From: Otatea glauca | Taxonomy: Eukaryota; Streptophyta; Magnoliopsida; Poales; Poaceae | Length of the DNA stretch: 64,000 bases | Assembly (NCBI GenBank): GCA_036346275.1 | Contig: CM070725.1 | Location: 11,876,716 to 11,940,715, forward strand | Reading direction: 5' to 3' | Shown: one piece after another, positions 1 to 9,847 of the stretch | How positions within the stretch are numbered: position 1 is the stretch's first letter | Layout of the letters: each line of letters begins with the position of its first letter | Notes under the pieces: generated by a model | Told to the model about the DNA's origin: nothing | What the model saw: only the letters and a program-made list of their open reading frames with translations | The model's database searches: none | Position numbers and translations under genes: made by a program

Positions 1-636
1 TAATGTCTATCATAAGTGGATTGGAAAGACTTAGGTCCCGTATGTGTATGATGACCAAGGTATCTTGGAGGATGATCGTTAAGCCGAGGTCAACAAGACG
101 GCGGTGTCACCAAGAGCTGAGGACTAAGTCAAAGATTGACTTGGCGTGGAGATCGTCAGAGAGGATGATCAAGTCAAGGTTGATAGGACGAGAGTCTCAT
201 GAGGTGAATCGAGTCGAGTTGGACAAGGCGAAGATGTCATCAATTATTTGATGAAAGTCTTCATGCATCGACATTAAGAAAGAAGACGGCAAGTGACTAT
301 TTCTAGACTTATATTATCTTTGATTTAATTTGAGTCTAAGGATTGCCGTACTATTAAGAGGGATGCGATGTCGAATGACTTTTAGATGTGTCAAGTGCTC
401 AAGTGATCCATCCTTGTGAAACTTAGGAAGAGAGTGGTGTTGGTGGTGCCGGAAAGTGAGAGTTGTAGGTCTCCCTTGGATTCTTTGTGAAATCTGTATT
501 TATCCTTTGAGTTTTGGGTAGTGAGACCTTGTTAGTTGTGTAGCCCTCATTCTTAGCTTTCGGTAGAGTCCAAAATCACTGAAATCGGAGTCCGGAGTCA
601 AAAGTTATGCTCATTTTCGTCGGGCTGCTCAGTGCT

Positions 637-760
637 GTTCGGACTATCCAGAGTGAGTCCGGACTATCCGGACATATTTCCGGACTATCCGGGTTGGGTC
701 TCTCTGTTAGCCTTTCTTATCTAGTCCGGACTATCCGGACTTAAGTCCGGAGTCTCCGGG
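637..760. repeat. Cluster of CCGGACTATCCGG near-palindromes in LTR U3
   Basis: At least four copies of a CCGGACTATCCGG or CCGGAGTCTCCGG type unit occur in about 120 bp, just upstream of the LTR TATA box. Similar units recur at 6480-6650 in the other LTR half. Clusters of palindromes in the LTR are a known trait of grass Sireviruses; the role here is inferred, not shown. Confidence 0.75.
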
Positions 761-799
761 TTGTGTGCGGTTATCTCCAACGGCTAGTTTTTGGGGACC

Positions 800-811
800 T
801 CTATATAAAGT
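800..811 (+). promoter_or_regulatory. TATA box of the split LTR
   Basis: The sequence CTATATAAAG lies between the palindrome cluster and a pyrimidine-rich leader, the expected position of the LTR core promoter. Confidence 0.6.
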
Positions 812-1053
812 CCCCTTCTTCCCCACTTCAAAAGGGGGTGATCCCACTGATTTGAGGAGCTTTTATCCTGTTCTTGAGCCCCCCAAAACACCTCTTTACC
901 CTTAGATCTAAGTGATCCCCTTGGTGAGAAGGGTTGGGAAAAGTTTGAGAAGTGAGGTGCTAGGTTGAGTGAGTTTTGAGTTGCAGAACAAAGGATGAAT
1001 GGAGTCTGCGTGGGAGAGTTCTCGCAGTGAAGAAAAGCACGGCCGTGGCTCTC

Positions 1054-1061
1054 CTTATATA
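1054..1061 (-). promoter_or_regulatory. TATA box of the nested LTR
   Basis: CTATATAAGG read on the minus strand, inside the 3' LTR of the nested element and followed by a plausible R/U5 segment. Confidence 0.45.
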
Positions 1062-1255
1062 GCCTCGCGACATGCAACGGCGCGAACATTATGCCACCAT
1101 CAACCACGTCCGCTACGAGTGTAATCGACGGCGCATCTGGTCACATTAATCGCTGCGGTTATCGGTCATATTGACTCATCAAACGCAAAACAAACCGCCC
1201 CGCCAAAGACATCACGTCCGGATCGCTGCAAGGCCGCTGCACGCCACGTCACGCC

Positions 1256-1318
1256 ACGCGTCTCGTCTCGTCTCGTCTCGTCTCGTCTCGCCTCGCCTCG
1301 ACTCGACTCGACTCGACC
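1256..1318. repeat. CTCGT/CTCGA pentanucleotide microsatellite
   Basis: Six or more CTCGT units are followed by CTCGC and then CTCGA units in one uninterrupted run inside the LTR of the nested element. Confidence 0.9.
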
Positions 1319-2573
1319 TTCTTTTCAAGATCAAGACGACACGCCACGCCGCCACGCCTCGCTCGGCTCGGCGGCGGCTGTGTGCACAGCCTTTACCCTT
1401 TTCCACCTTGCTAATTGAGAGACACACAACTCAACTATTTAAGTTGGTCAAACCTTCTCTCAATTACCCATATGGTACTAAACCAATTTCATGACTCCTA
1501 GTATTCTAATGGGCCTTTTGAATTTCTATTAAATTAATTATGGGCCATCCCATAATAATCTAACAATCCCCACCAAATTTCAAAGACACATTTGAAATAC
1601 TCTCGCCCAATGTGGTTTGATATACCAGTTTTTCGATGGAGACTGTTAAGTTGAACTTCCATCTAGAACAAAGTTACACTCATCCACAACCGAACAATGG
1701 ACTATGCCTTGAATTGACAGCTTTGTGCGAACAAGTTTCACCAAAGTCCTTTATCGATACTAGGTCGCTAAATGCATCCCCTCGGTTTGGAGCTTATAAG
1801 TCATACTCCTTAGCCTTTCATGAGCCTCTAGAGATCACCCAATCTCATAGATCGTGACTAGCAATCGTTCAGTATAGGTGTATTCCTCATAAGATGTTCG
1901 TAGGACAACATCTCCGCTTATCAAAGCCACTCGGAATACATTAAGGTATAACCAACCCGCCATACGTAATAGGAGAGTTATTACATCTCAAACGGAGTGG
2001 GCTAAGTCTGATGTACTCTCCTCTCACCTATCACTAGCTTGTCTCAACATCCTAATTCACGGATCTCCGATCAAATAGGATGAGTTACCACTAAGACATG
2101 ACTTTATGTGGGTCTCAAGCCCATCTCCTCGATGCTTCATCTATCACATTCCGTGATAGTCCCTTTGTAAAAGGATCGCCAAGTTTTTAGCCGTCGGACA
2201 TAGTCCAACGCTATAACTCCGAGTTTCTCATTTTCTGACAGACTTCAACCGCTCTTAACGTGCCTTGATGACTTCATGTTATCCTTAGAATCGTTTCACC
2301 TTGACAATCACCGTCGATTGTCACAGTTCAAAAGAATAGCGAGCACCGGTTTCTCAACTACCGTAAGTCCTTCACAAGTTCACGCAGCCGACGGCTTCCA
2401 CAGGCGGTATCTAATGCCGTGAGTTCTCGCTTCCATTGTAGACCTCGTTAAGATGGTCCGCTTGCAAGACTTCCAAGAAACACTCCACCACCCAATGTGA
2501 ACACATATCCACTTGTGGCTTTTATTTCATCAAGATCGATATCCGGTTTGAATCACTATAACCCTCAAGTACC

Positions 2574-3320
2574 CTAGGTACCGGTGTAGTGAATTCCATA
2601 ACTTGATGTTCCTTTTAGATAGCGCATTACTCTCTCAAGAGCATGCCAATGATTATCTCCGGGTTTGAAACAAATCGGCTTAGTTTGCTCACAAAGAAAC
2701 GAGATATCGTGCCTTGTTGCACTAGCTAAATACATCAATGAACCAATGATTTGGGAATATCTCAATTGATCCTTTGCTATTCGTTGGTTCTTTCGTAATA
2801 GCACACTTGGATCATACTGGCGTTGGAGCAGGTTTGTAATCGCTATAGCCAAAGCGACTCAACACCTTTTCCACATAATGGGACCGCTCAAGAGTAATCC
2901 CACCATCACCTTCTCTTAACAATTTAATGTTTAAGATGACATCCGCTACTCCCAAATCTTTCATTTCAAAGTTTTTGACAAGAAGTCCTTGACTTCCTTA
3001 ATCACATTAAGGTTCGTCCCAAAGATCAAGATGTCATCAACATACGTACACATAATCACTCCTTCACCCCCACCATAGCTGTAATACACACATTTGTCAC
3101 TTCATTCACAACAAAGCCTAGATGTTAAAGTTCGTCGAACTTCTCGTACATCGCTAGGTGCTTGCTTAAGGCCATACAAAGACTTCAACAACCTACACAC
3201 TTTTCCTTCATGACCCTTTACTACAAATCCATCAGCCGATCCATATAGATTTCCTCTTCCAACTCTCCATTAAGGAAAGCCGTCTTTACATCCATCCGAT
3301 GAATGATCGGACCGTAGGAG
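2574..3320 (-). pseudogene. Copia reverse transcriptase/RNase H remnant
   Basis: The minus strand encodes a broken reverse transcriptase. A YVDDILIFGT active-site stretch lies at about 3020-3044. Further along is a 92-residue open segment (2574-2852) with YSQIIGSLMYLASATRHDI followed by a WHALERVMRYLKGT-type block, the conserved junction between polymerase and RNase H in plant copia pol. Reading frames shift between segments, so no functional polymerase is encoded. It belongs to the nested element whose integrase remnant lies to the right. Confidence 0.8.
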
Positions 3321-3879
3321 GCACCAAAAGATGTAGTACTCTAATAGTAGTCAATCCGCAACGGTGAGTAAGTATCAAAGAAGTCCTCGCCTTCTTTCTC
3401 GGTATAACCCTTGGCCACAAGCCTTGCCTTGTACTTTTCAATCGTACCATCGTGCCTTAGCTTTTCTTGAACACCCACTTACATCCTACTGTGTTTACAC
3501 CCATATGGACGTTCAACAACTTCCCAAGTTCCATTGCTCAAGATGGAATTCATCTCACTGGACCGCTTCCTTCCAATAGTCATTCTGCGATGAATAAGCC
3601 TCCTCAATGGTTCTTGGAGTATCATCCACTAGATATACAATGAAGTCATCACCAAAAGACTTTGTAGTCCTTAGTCTCTTACTCTTACGAGTTACTTCAT
3701 TGCCCTCATCTATTGGATTTTCCTCAAAAAGGGCTCAATTTGTATAGGAGTGGAAGGTTTAGAGAGAAGATAGATTCTTGGCGGATGAGCTAAGTGTCTC
3801 TTTCATAGGAAATAAGTCCTCAAAGAATGTGGCATCATTGGACTCAAAATTGTACCTTCATTCATATCGGTACTCAGAT

Positions 3880-4250
3880 TTCACTATTAAGAATCTATAT
3901 CCAACACTGTGAAAAGCATAACCAATGAAGACACAATCAACGGTTTTGGTCCAAGTTTACGCTTCTTTGGGATAGGCACATTCACTTTAGCCAAACAGCC
4001 CCAAGCACGTAAATAAGAGAAATTTAATCTTTTCCTCTCCCATTCCTCGAATGGTGTGATTTCTTTATTCTTTGTAGGAACCTGTTTAGGACATGACAAG
4101 CAATCAATATAGCCTCACCCCACCATTCCTTGAAAGTCCCACTGTTTCTAACATGGCGTTAACCATCTCGCTTAGAGTACGGTTCTTTCTTTCGGCAACC
4201 CCATTTGATTGGGGCTAATATGGAGGCGTCCTCTCATGGATTATTCCATG
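3880..4250 (-). pseudogene. Copia integrase remnant
   Basis: A 70-residue minus-strand segment (3887-4099) contains a TPFEEWERKR block and the LRAWGCLAKVNVPIPKKRKLGPK block. These correspond to the C-terminal integrase region of copia elements (the 'YLR.WGC.A.V..P..K..KLGP' pattern). Upstream sequence to about 4250 continues the same region out of frame. Frameshifts break it on both sides. Confidence 0.75.
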
Positions 4251-4859
4251 TTCCTCACAGAATAAATTAAACTCATTAGAAAAGTATTCTCCACCACGAT
4301 CCGACCTAACCCGCTTGATTTTTCTCTCAAGTTGGTTCTCACTTCACTTTATAGATCTTAAAAAGTGAAAAGCCTCATCTTTTGACTTTAATAAATACAC
4401 ATAGCAATATCTAGTAGAATCATCAATCAAAGTCATGAAATACCTCTTACCACCCTTTGTCAACTCCCGCTCATCTCGCATAAATCGGTATGAACTAGTT
4501 CTAACGGTGCCAAATTCTCGCTCATTTGCCTTGTGAGGCTTTGAGGTTGCTTAGATTGCACACACACTTAACACTTAGAACCTTTGACTTGGGTAAATTT
4601 TGGGATTAAATTCATCTGGCTAACCGCATCATGCAACCAAGATTAATATGACAAAGTCGTGAATGCCAAACATCATCTCATGATTACAAACATGATTCAC
4701 AATTTTATTCATGTCCACAAAGACAAGCGAAACAAGCCTCCGCTCTCATAGCCTTTTCCAATAAAAGTTCCAATTTTAGAAACAACACATTTATTGGATT
4801 CAAAACTAGCTTAAAACCATCTCTACACAATAGAGACCCACCGACAAGGTTTTTATTTA

Positions 4860-5205
4860 TCACGGCACGTGATGCACGTTCCTCGATCGCACGACTTTTC
4901 CTGAAGTAAACGTCAAGTCAATCGTGCGACTCCACGCACAAATGCTCGCGACCCATTCCCCATCAACACGAGGTAGCCCTCGCGACTGTAAGAAGAGAAT
5001 AAGGATCAAGACAAACATGTATATTGGCCCCGTGTCAATCCACCAATCAGTGAACGACATACCGATAGAACGGTAGGTATTGAAACATACCCGATGTTCC
5101 TCCTCAAGATTGCCAATAACAACGCTAGCGGACTTTTTTCGCTTATTGTCTTTGCGATCAGGCAATCCTTTGCCCAATGATCGCATACCATTACTGCACA
5201 AAGCG
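4860..5205 (-). pseudogene. Copia protease-like remnant
   Basis: The open segment contains WWIDTG, matching the WxxDSG active-site region of copia aspartic proteases. The tail RSRNVHHVP resembles the usual 'NVLHVP' block after the protease. Position between gag and integrase fits. The frame is interrupted and the catalytic S/T-G context is degraded. Confidence 0.6.
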
Positions 5206-5529
5206 TTTCCTTTCCTTTATTCTTCTTCTTCTTGAAGCTAGTAGTTTGAGCGGCCTTGTTCTTGTTCTCGGGCTTTTCGGACTTATTTTATTCTTCTTGT
5301 TGAATTGAAAGATTTTCTTTGTACCACATTGGTACTAGAACTTTCTTTCCCACGTATATCTTTTGTCCTCGCTTTCTCCTCAACATTTAGAGACCCAATG
5401 AGACCAAAGAACGCTGAACTCTTGTCTCTTGTGTTTTAGAGTAGTGGCAAAATCCCTCCAAGAAGGTGGCAGCTTGCTATGATGCATCCCGCCACAAACT
5501 TGTCTGTAATGCACATGTAAAATTCTCAA

Positions 5530-5960
5530 GTTCTTTCAAAGCTTGAACCTCATGAGCTGTTCTACTACAGAGTGGTCATCAACCATCTTGTAGTCATGAA
5601 ACTGCTCCATGACATAGAGTTCACCGCCGTCGGAGACTCCGAATTTTGCCTCAAGTGCATCCCACATTTCTTTACCACTTGGCAAAATCATGTACACATC
5701 AACAAGATTTTCTCCAAGAACACTAATCACGCGCCTCAACAAGTTATCCGCACTGTGAAGGCACTCTCCGCCAGAGAGAGCCCACTCAGCCGTGGTTTGC
5801 CTTGCGCAACGTGATACACGTTCATGGCGATCAACCACAAAATCATCTTGCGCGCTAACGCTTGTAATTTGCGCCACAAATATAGTTGGCTTAAGCGCGG
5901 CAATAAACCGAAGAGTTGTAAAATTCCTAGTATAAGGTTTTTGGATTGTTGGAAATATTA
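5530..5960 (-). pseudogene. Copia gag (UBN2-type) remnant
   Basis: A 156-residue minus-strand open segment ends with a clear gag block: VISVLGENLVDVYMILPSG, then KEMWDALEAKFG, then YVMEQFHDYKMVDDHSVVEQ. This is the conserved region of the gag_pre/UBN2 type found in many grass copia elements. The N-terminal part, which should carry the FKRW motif, is scrambled by small indels. The cysteine knuckle expected downstream was not found intact. Confidence 0.75.
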
Positions 5961-5984
5961 GGAATTTTCTCAATATTTTAGTTT

Positions 5985-6757
5985 GAGCACTTGATTTCAT
6001 CTCCAAGCTTGTTCTTCGTGAGCATTTGTTACTCTTGGAGGTTGAGGACTCCTAGGCGGCTAGGAGGTCGCCACGAGCCACCGAGTTTTGTGTGGTTGGC
6101 CGTGGGAAGTTTGTGAAGGCTAGATGGTTCCGCCTCCGTAAGGGAAGGAATCAAAGGAGTGAAGACCGCGAGTGCATTTGTGCAACACCGGAGGAAGAGG
6201 GTTGAAAGAGACCCTGGCTCAAGTGTGACCGAGCCGCCTCAACGGACACGTAGGATCCTCAAGGATCCGAACCGGGTGAAAAATCATCGTCTCCAAGTTT
6301 GCTTCTTACTCTTGCTTTAGTATTTGATTTTGAATCTTGAAATTGCCCGATCTACTCTCTTGTTGTGTTTGGCTCTAGATCTACATCATCCCAGTGCACT
6401 GATAGCATTTAGATCTTTTGTATTCAAGTAGATTGTTGAAAAATTGCAGGATTTAAAATCTCATTTCGAGGTCTTAAATCCGAGTATCCGGACTTCAAAC
6501 CGGATAGTCCGGACATTTCGAGTATCTGGAGATAAGTCCGGACACTCGGCCCGAGTCCTCGGATCCAATCCGAGTATCCGGACTCTGAACTCAGACGATC
6601 CGGACATTTTGGAGTATCCGGATAAAATCCGGACACTCCGGACTTAGACCCTCGGGAGATTTTATTTAGCTGCAAATTTTTTATTCCGCTGCATTTAGTT
6701 ACAAAGTTTTTAATTTGCCTATTCACCCCCCTCTAGGCGACATCCCCTGTCCTTTCA
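5985..6757 (+). mobile_element. Right half of the split LTR, with palindromes and canonical LTR end
   Basis: This resumes the plus-strand LTR after the nested insertion. It contains an ACTCCTAGGCGGCTAGGAGG block resembling the equivalent block in the second Sirevirus LTR (33560-33580), another set of CCGGATAGTCCGG-type palindromes (6480-6650), and the terminal signature TATTCACCCCCCTCTAGGCG at 6719-6738 with final CA at 6757. The following bases are not a primer-binding site, so this is a 3' or solo LTR. Confidence 0.65.
6480..6650. repeat. Second cluster of CCGGATAGTCCGG-type palindromes
   Basis: Several copies of GTCCGGAC, CCGGATAGTCCGG and ATCCGGACACTC-type units lie in the terminal part of the split LTR. 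The unit is related to that at 637-760. Confidence 0.7.
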
Positions 6758-7384
6758 CATAGGCAAAACATAAATTACACCCCCTTATTAAACATATCCT
6801 CCTACATAGCCCTTTTAAAAGTAGAGATGCTATTAATGTACTCGGCACTCGCACGCTCTCAACATACATCCTGTTTCGGTCCATCTATGTTACGCATATA
6901 ACAATTAGTACATTTATATATTGAAGTAGACTATGTATGATCTAAAGTAGCTAGCAAAAATTAATTAAATGGAGATAGTAGACTAGGAGTGCACATACAC
7001 ACATTCTTATATTGGAGCGCAAATTAACTAGCTAAACCCTATCCTAAATCCTAAACCATGCTAGATCTAAATAATCTTCTTTACCAAGCTAGCTACATCT
7101 TGAATATAATACAATTAGATTCAATTACTACCTTAGATCATAAAGAACAAATGGATCTACACTAAGTTAGATCTAAACTATCTTCAATTCTCTCTTTACC
7201 AAGCTAGATCTTGAATATATGTATTTAGAACTAATTACTAACCTTAGATCACCGAGAAACAAAATAGATCTACAATCACTCTTCCAAATCCACGGTCTAT
7301 TTCACAAATCTCCTGACAGCTACCCTCAAACCCTAAAAAACTATTACTGAGTCGGGGATCTGTATTATATACATTGGCAAGAAA
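6758..7384. other. AT-rich intergenic sequence, no gene recognised
   Basis: The stretch has repeated CTAGATCT/TTAGATC words and no recognisable coding sequence. It may be the subterminal or internal part of the CACTA element whose end follows, but nothing proves that. Confidence 0.4.
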
Positions 7385-7700
7385 TATCACAGACGGTTTG
7401 TTGGGTTCATATGTAAAAACCGTTTATGATATGTAGACATATGACAGACGATTTTATGTAAAAACGACTGTGATATGTAGTCATAACATAGACGGTTGGT
7501 GGTACAAGCCGTCTGTGATGCTTCATAGACAGTTTGTGAAACGAACCGTCTGTGATATCGGCTTATCACAGATGATTCTTAGCACATCCAGCAACTTAGA
7601 CGATCACACTAGCAAAACCGACTGTGATTAGATTTAACACAGATGGTTTTTCAAAACCGTCTATGATAAGATGTCTAATATATGCCTTTCTGTAGTAGTG
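7385..7700. mobile_element. CACTA transposon terminus with subterminal repeats
   Basis: The right border reads, on the minus strand, CACTACTACAGAAAGGC, a CACTA terminal inverted repeat ending at 7700. About 300 bp of subterminal sequence carry a dozen inverted copies of an ACAGACGGTTT / AAACCGTCTGTGAT unit, as expected for transposase-binding subterminal repeats. The partner terminus was not found, so this is probably a truncated end or a small derivative. Confidence 0.7.
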
Positions 7701-8460
7701 TAGTATGCTTAATTCAAACGAAATTGCTAATTTGAGGGCGTCCTCACCAAATCTTTGATGAGTGCGCCTTCTCGTTGTGTAGGTGGCAACATCTCCTTGT
7801 TTTTCTCATTTTCCTTCCCCTCAAAGACTCTTTCATCTCGACACTTTGCCATCCACTTCTTCCCCCTTTCCTCTCCTATTCTTTTCCCCTCAAACTCAAA
7901 ATAGTTTTTATTTTTCAAATTTTTCGCCCAAGTTTTTGAATAAGAAGTATTTTTTAACCACTTTCAGAAGTTTTTTAATAGAAACTTTCCAAAACGAAAG
8001 TTTTTCGAATTGAATTTTTTTGGACCGAAAGTGTTTTGAATCAGGAGTTTTCAAACCAAAAGTTTTTGAATTGAAAGTTTTCGGAGTTGAAACTGTTTTA
8101 TTTGAAAATTTTGAGTTGAAACTTTCTAATTTGAAATTTTTTTGAGTTGAAACTTTTTTATTTGAATTTTTTCGAGTTGAGACTTTCTAATTTGGAATTT
8201 TTTTAGTTGATACTTTTCGAGTTGAAATTTTTTTATTTAAATTTTTTGAGTTGAAAATTTTGAGTTGCAACTTCCTATTTAAAATTTTTGTATTAAAGAG
8301 GTAGGATGTGAGGTGGAGGAAGAGAGTAGGGAAGAGGGAAAAGAAAAATGAGGAGGTGGCTGAAGGAGACACACCTGGAATCATAGGAGACTGTTCTTAA
8401 ATTTTTAAGTTTGAGGGTAAGCTCAAACTAGTCATACACTTCAAATAAAATACCTTTTCA
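7701..8460. repeat. AT-rich degenerate tandem repeat (GAGTTGAAACTTTTT units)
   Basis: Between about 7960 and 8290 the sequence is built from imperfect units of GAGTTGAAACTTTTTTATTTG and close variants, about 25-35 bp each. The flanks (7735-7900 and 8290-8360) are pyrimidine-rich and purine-rich respectively. No coding sequence is credible. Confidence 0.55.
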
Positions 8461-8840
8461 TTTACCCGTACCTTGCATTTGCAATCATTTGTATTCTGGC
8501 TCGTTAAGTACCAAAATGCTCACACTTTTCTTCGAATCTTCGGTGGACATGAAGAGGACAAAGCACATTTCGAGGGAGCTAGAGGTTATATGACTCCTTG
8601 TGACTAGAGATGTTTTTGTGTTTTAGGTCACTCCTGCGCTCAAGCCTAGCTTATGGCTGATGATCTTTTGTCTTGTATATTTATTTGTCTCGAGGCTCTA
8701 TAATACTCGTGGAAGGCTCTACCTTTGTACATAATCTTGTAGATTCGTTAGCAGGTTTGATGTACTTTGTAACTGAAATCATGGACAGTTCTATAAATAG
8801 ATGGCTCCGTATTAAATTAGAGTGCTCCCTCAAATGCCAT
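8460..8840 (+). other. Promoter/LTR-like fragment with TATA box
   Basis: A CTATAAATAG box at 8791-8800 is followed by a short leader-like segment. The context resembles the U3-R part of an LTR but no LTR borders or partner were found. Confidence 0.3.
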
Positions 8841-8889
8841 TTCATTTTGGTGCTAGGAACTTAGGATATCAAAGTTGATGAAACCACTC

Positions 8890-9086
8890 AGGGTGGTTTT
8901 TGCCATGTTGATAATCATATCATTGGTTTTGCAGATGATGATATACTCAAGGATGTTAACATCCACATCATTAGCATCTCTTCCTCTCTCCCCTATTCTC
9001 TTCTTCACATCCTCTTCCATCTTATTTAGATCCCTATCAGTAAAAACTAATGACATGGATATCAACATGGCAACCATCTTGAGTTA
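8890..9086. repeat. Imperfect inverted repeat capable of a hairpin
   Basis: The arm near 8893-8935 (core GCCATGTTGATAATCAT) pairs with the arm near 9042-9085 (core ATGGATATCAACATGGC) over about 40 positions with a few mismatches and a small bulge. The loop is about 105 nt. It is not explained by a recognised MITE. Confidence 0.6.
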
Positions 9087-9154
9087 GATTCTCGTCAACA
9101 AAACCACCTTCCAAAACCGTCTTTGGGCGTAAATTAATCTAGTTTGGATGTTAA

Positions 9155-9383
9155 GGGCGTGTTTGGTACGGCTCCAGCTCCACCAGATTCATGGATTTGG
9201 TGGAGCTGGGTATTTGTAGCCTCTCAGATCCGTGAAGTTGGATCTGTAGATATATTAAGAGTGTTTTGGTAGGTCATCTTATTTAATTTTAGACTAAAAA
9301 TATAAACTTAATTATATTTATTTTAGCTTACAAGATTCAGATTTGAGGTGAAGCCAAAATTTGAAGCTCTACCAAACAGGGCC
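9155..9383. mobile_element. Tourist-like MITE (PIF/Harbinger) with TAA target duplication
   Basis: A 229-bp element has imperfect terminal inverted repeats, GGGCGTGTTTGGTACGGCT at the left and the complement of GGCCCTGTTTGGTAGAGCT at the right. It is flanked on both sides by TAA (9152-9154 and 9384-9386). Size, TIR type and 3-bp TAA duplication fit Tourist MITEs. Confidence 0.85.
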
Positions 9384-9833
9384 TAAATACCCAGTTTTGT
9401 AGTTTAAAGGGTTAAATCAACTTTTTGCATAGTTCGGGATGTAAGACCAACTTATTCCTAAAACGAAATACACAACTCCAAGCATGCAAACACCAACACA
9501 AAAGAGATGCAGCATGTATCAATCCCAACTCCTAAAGGGTAGCAGAGCAATGGCTCAATATCCACGACACAAAGTACATACACATAAAAAACTGGCTTAC
9601 AAAATAAGTCATTCGGTAAACGCTAGATAAGATGGAAGATGACTTGAATAATGAAAAGTCGAAAATCCTAGCTTGCAGCGAACTCAGGCCTGCCACTACA
9701 AATACTTCAGAGCGATGACCATCTTAGAAGATCAGCATTGCAACATGTACATGGTGTACAGCAGGTAGCCAATTTATTACCTAAAAAGGGAATTCTGGAT
9801 TAGACCACACCACAACTTGCAAAACCGCATAGA

Positions 9834-9846
9834 GAGAGAGAGAGAG
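9834..9846. repeat. (GA)n microsatellite just downstream of the DRD1-like stop codon
   Basis: A short GA run lies in the presumed 3' untranslated region of the minus-strand gene. Confidence 0.8.
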
Positions 9847-9847
9847 T

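Larger units (their letters stand above)
1..985 (+). mobile_element. Left half of a split copia-type (Sirevirus-like) LTR
   Basis: This looks like the U3 and R part of a long LTR in plus orientation. It holds a cluster of TCCGGA-containing palindromes (637-760), then a TATA box (802-808) about 40 bp further on, then pyrimidine-rich leader sequence. The other half resumes near 5985 and ends at 6757 with the pattern CACCCCCCTCTAGGCGAC and a terminal CA, the usual end of this class of plant copia LTR. The LTR start is not seen and probably lies left of the window. The right breakpoint (about 960-1010) is approximate because the inserted element's end was not resolved. Together the halves are at least 1.75 kb. 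Confidence 0.6.
985..1565 (-). repeat. 3' LTR of the nested minus-strand copia element
   Basis: In minus orientation the LTR starts with TGTTAGATTATTATGGG at 1565, directly after a purine-rich tract (GGTGGGGAT, plus-strand 1566-1574). A minus-strand TATATAAG box is at 1054-1061. The left end is uncertain (about 960-1010). A pentanucleotide array lies inside. Confidence 0.55.
985..5985 (-). mobile_element. Degenerate Ty1-copia element nested in the LTR, minus strand
   Basis: Reading right to left there are remnants in copia order: gag (5530-5960), protease-like (4860-5205), integrase (3880-4250), reverse transcriptase with YVDD (near 3033-3044) and RNase H-side sequence (2574-2852). A polypurine tract and an LTR of about 580 bp (985-1565) follow at the left. 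Many frameshifts and stops break every domain. No minus-strand PBS (complement of TGGTATCAGAGC) or matching 5' LTR is visible near 5960-6000, so the 5' end seems deleted. Borders are approximate. Confidence 0.65.

Noticed and set aside
784..1107. 107-codon minus-strand frame at the left LTR/nested LTR junction
   Set aside because: It spans the junction of two LTRs and has no known domain.
1256..1318. Possible telomere-like or functional array
   Set aside because: The unit is CTCGT/CTCGA, a simple microsatellite, not the plant telomere repeat.
8187..8384. Lys/Asn/Thr-rich minus-strand frame with repeats
   Set aside because: Translation of AT-rich tandem units; low complexity only.
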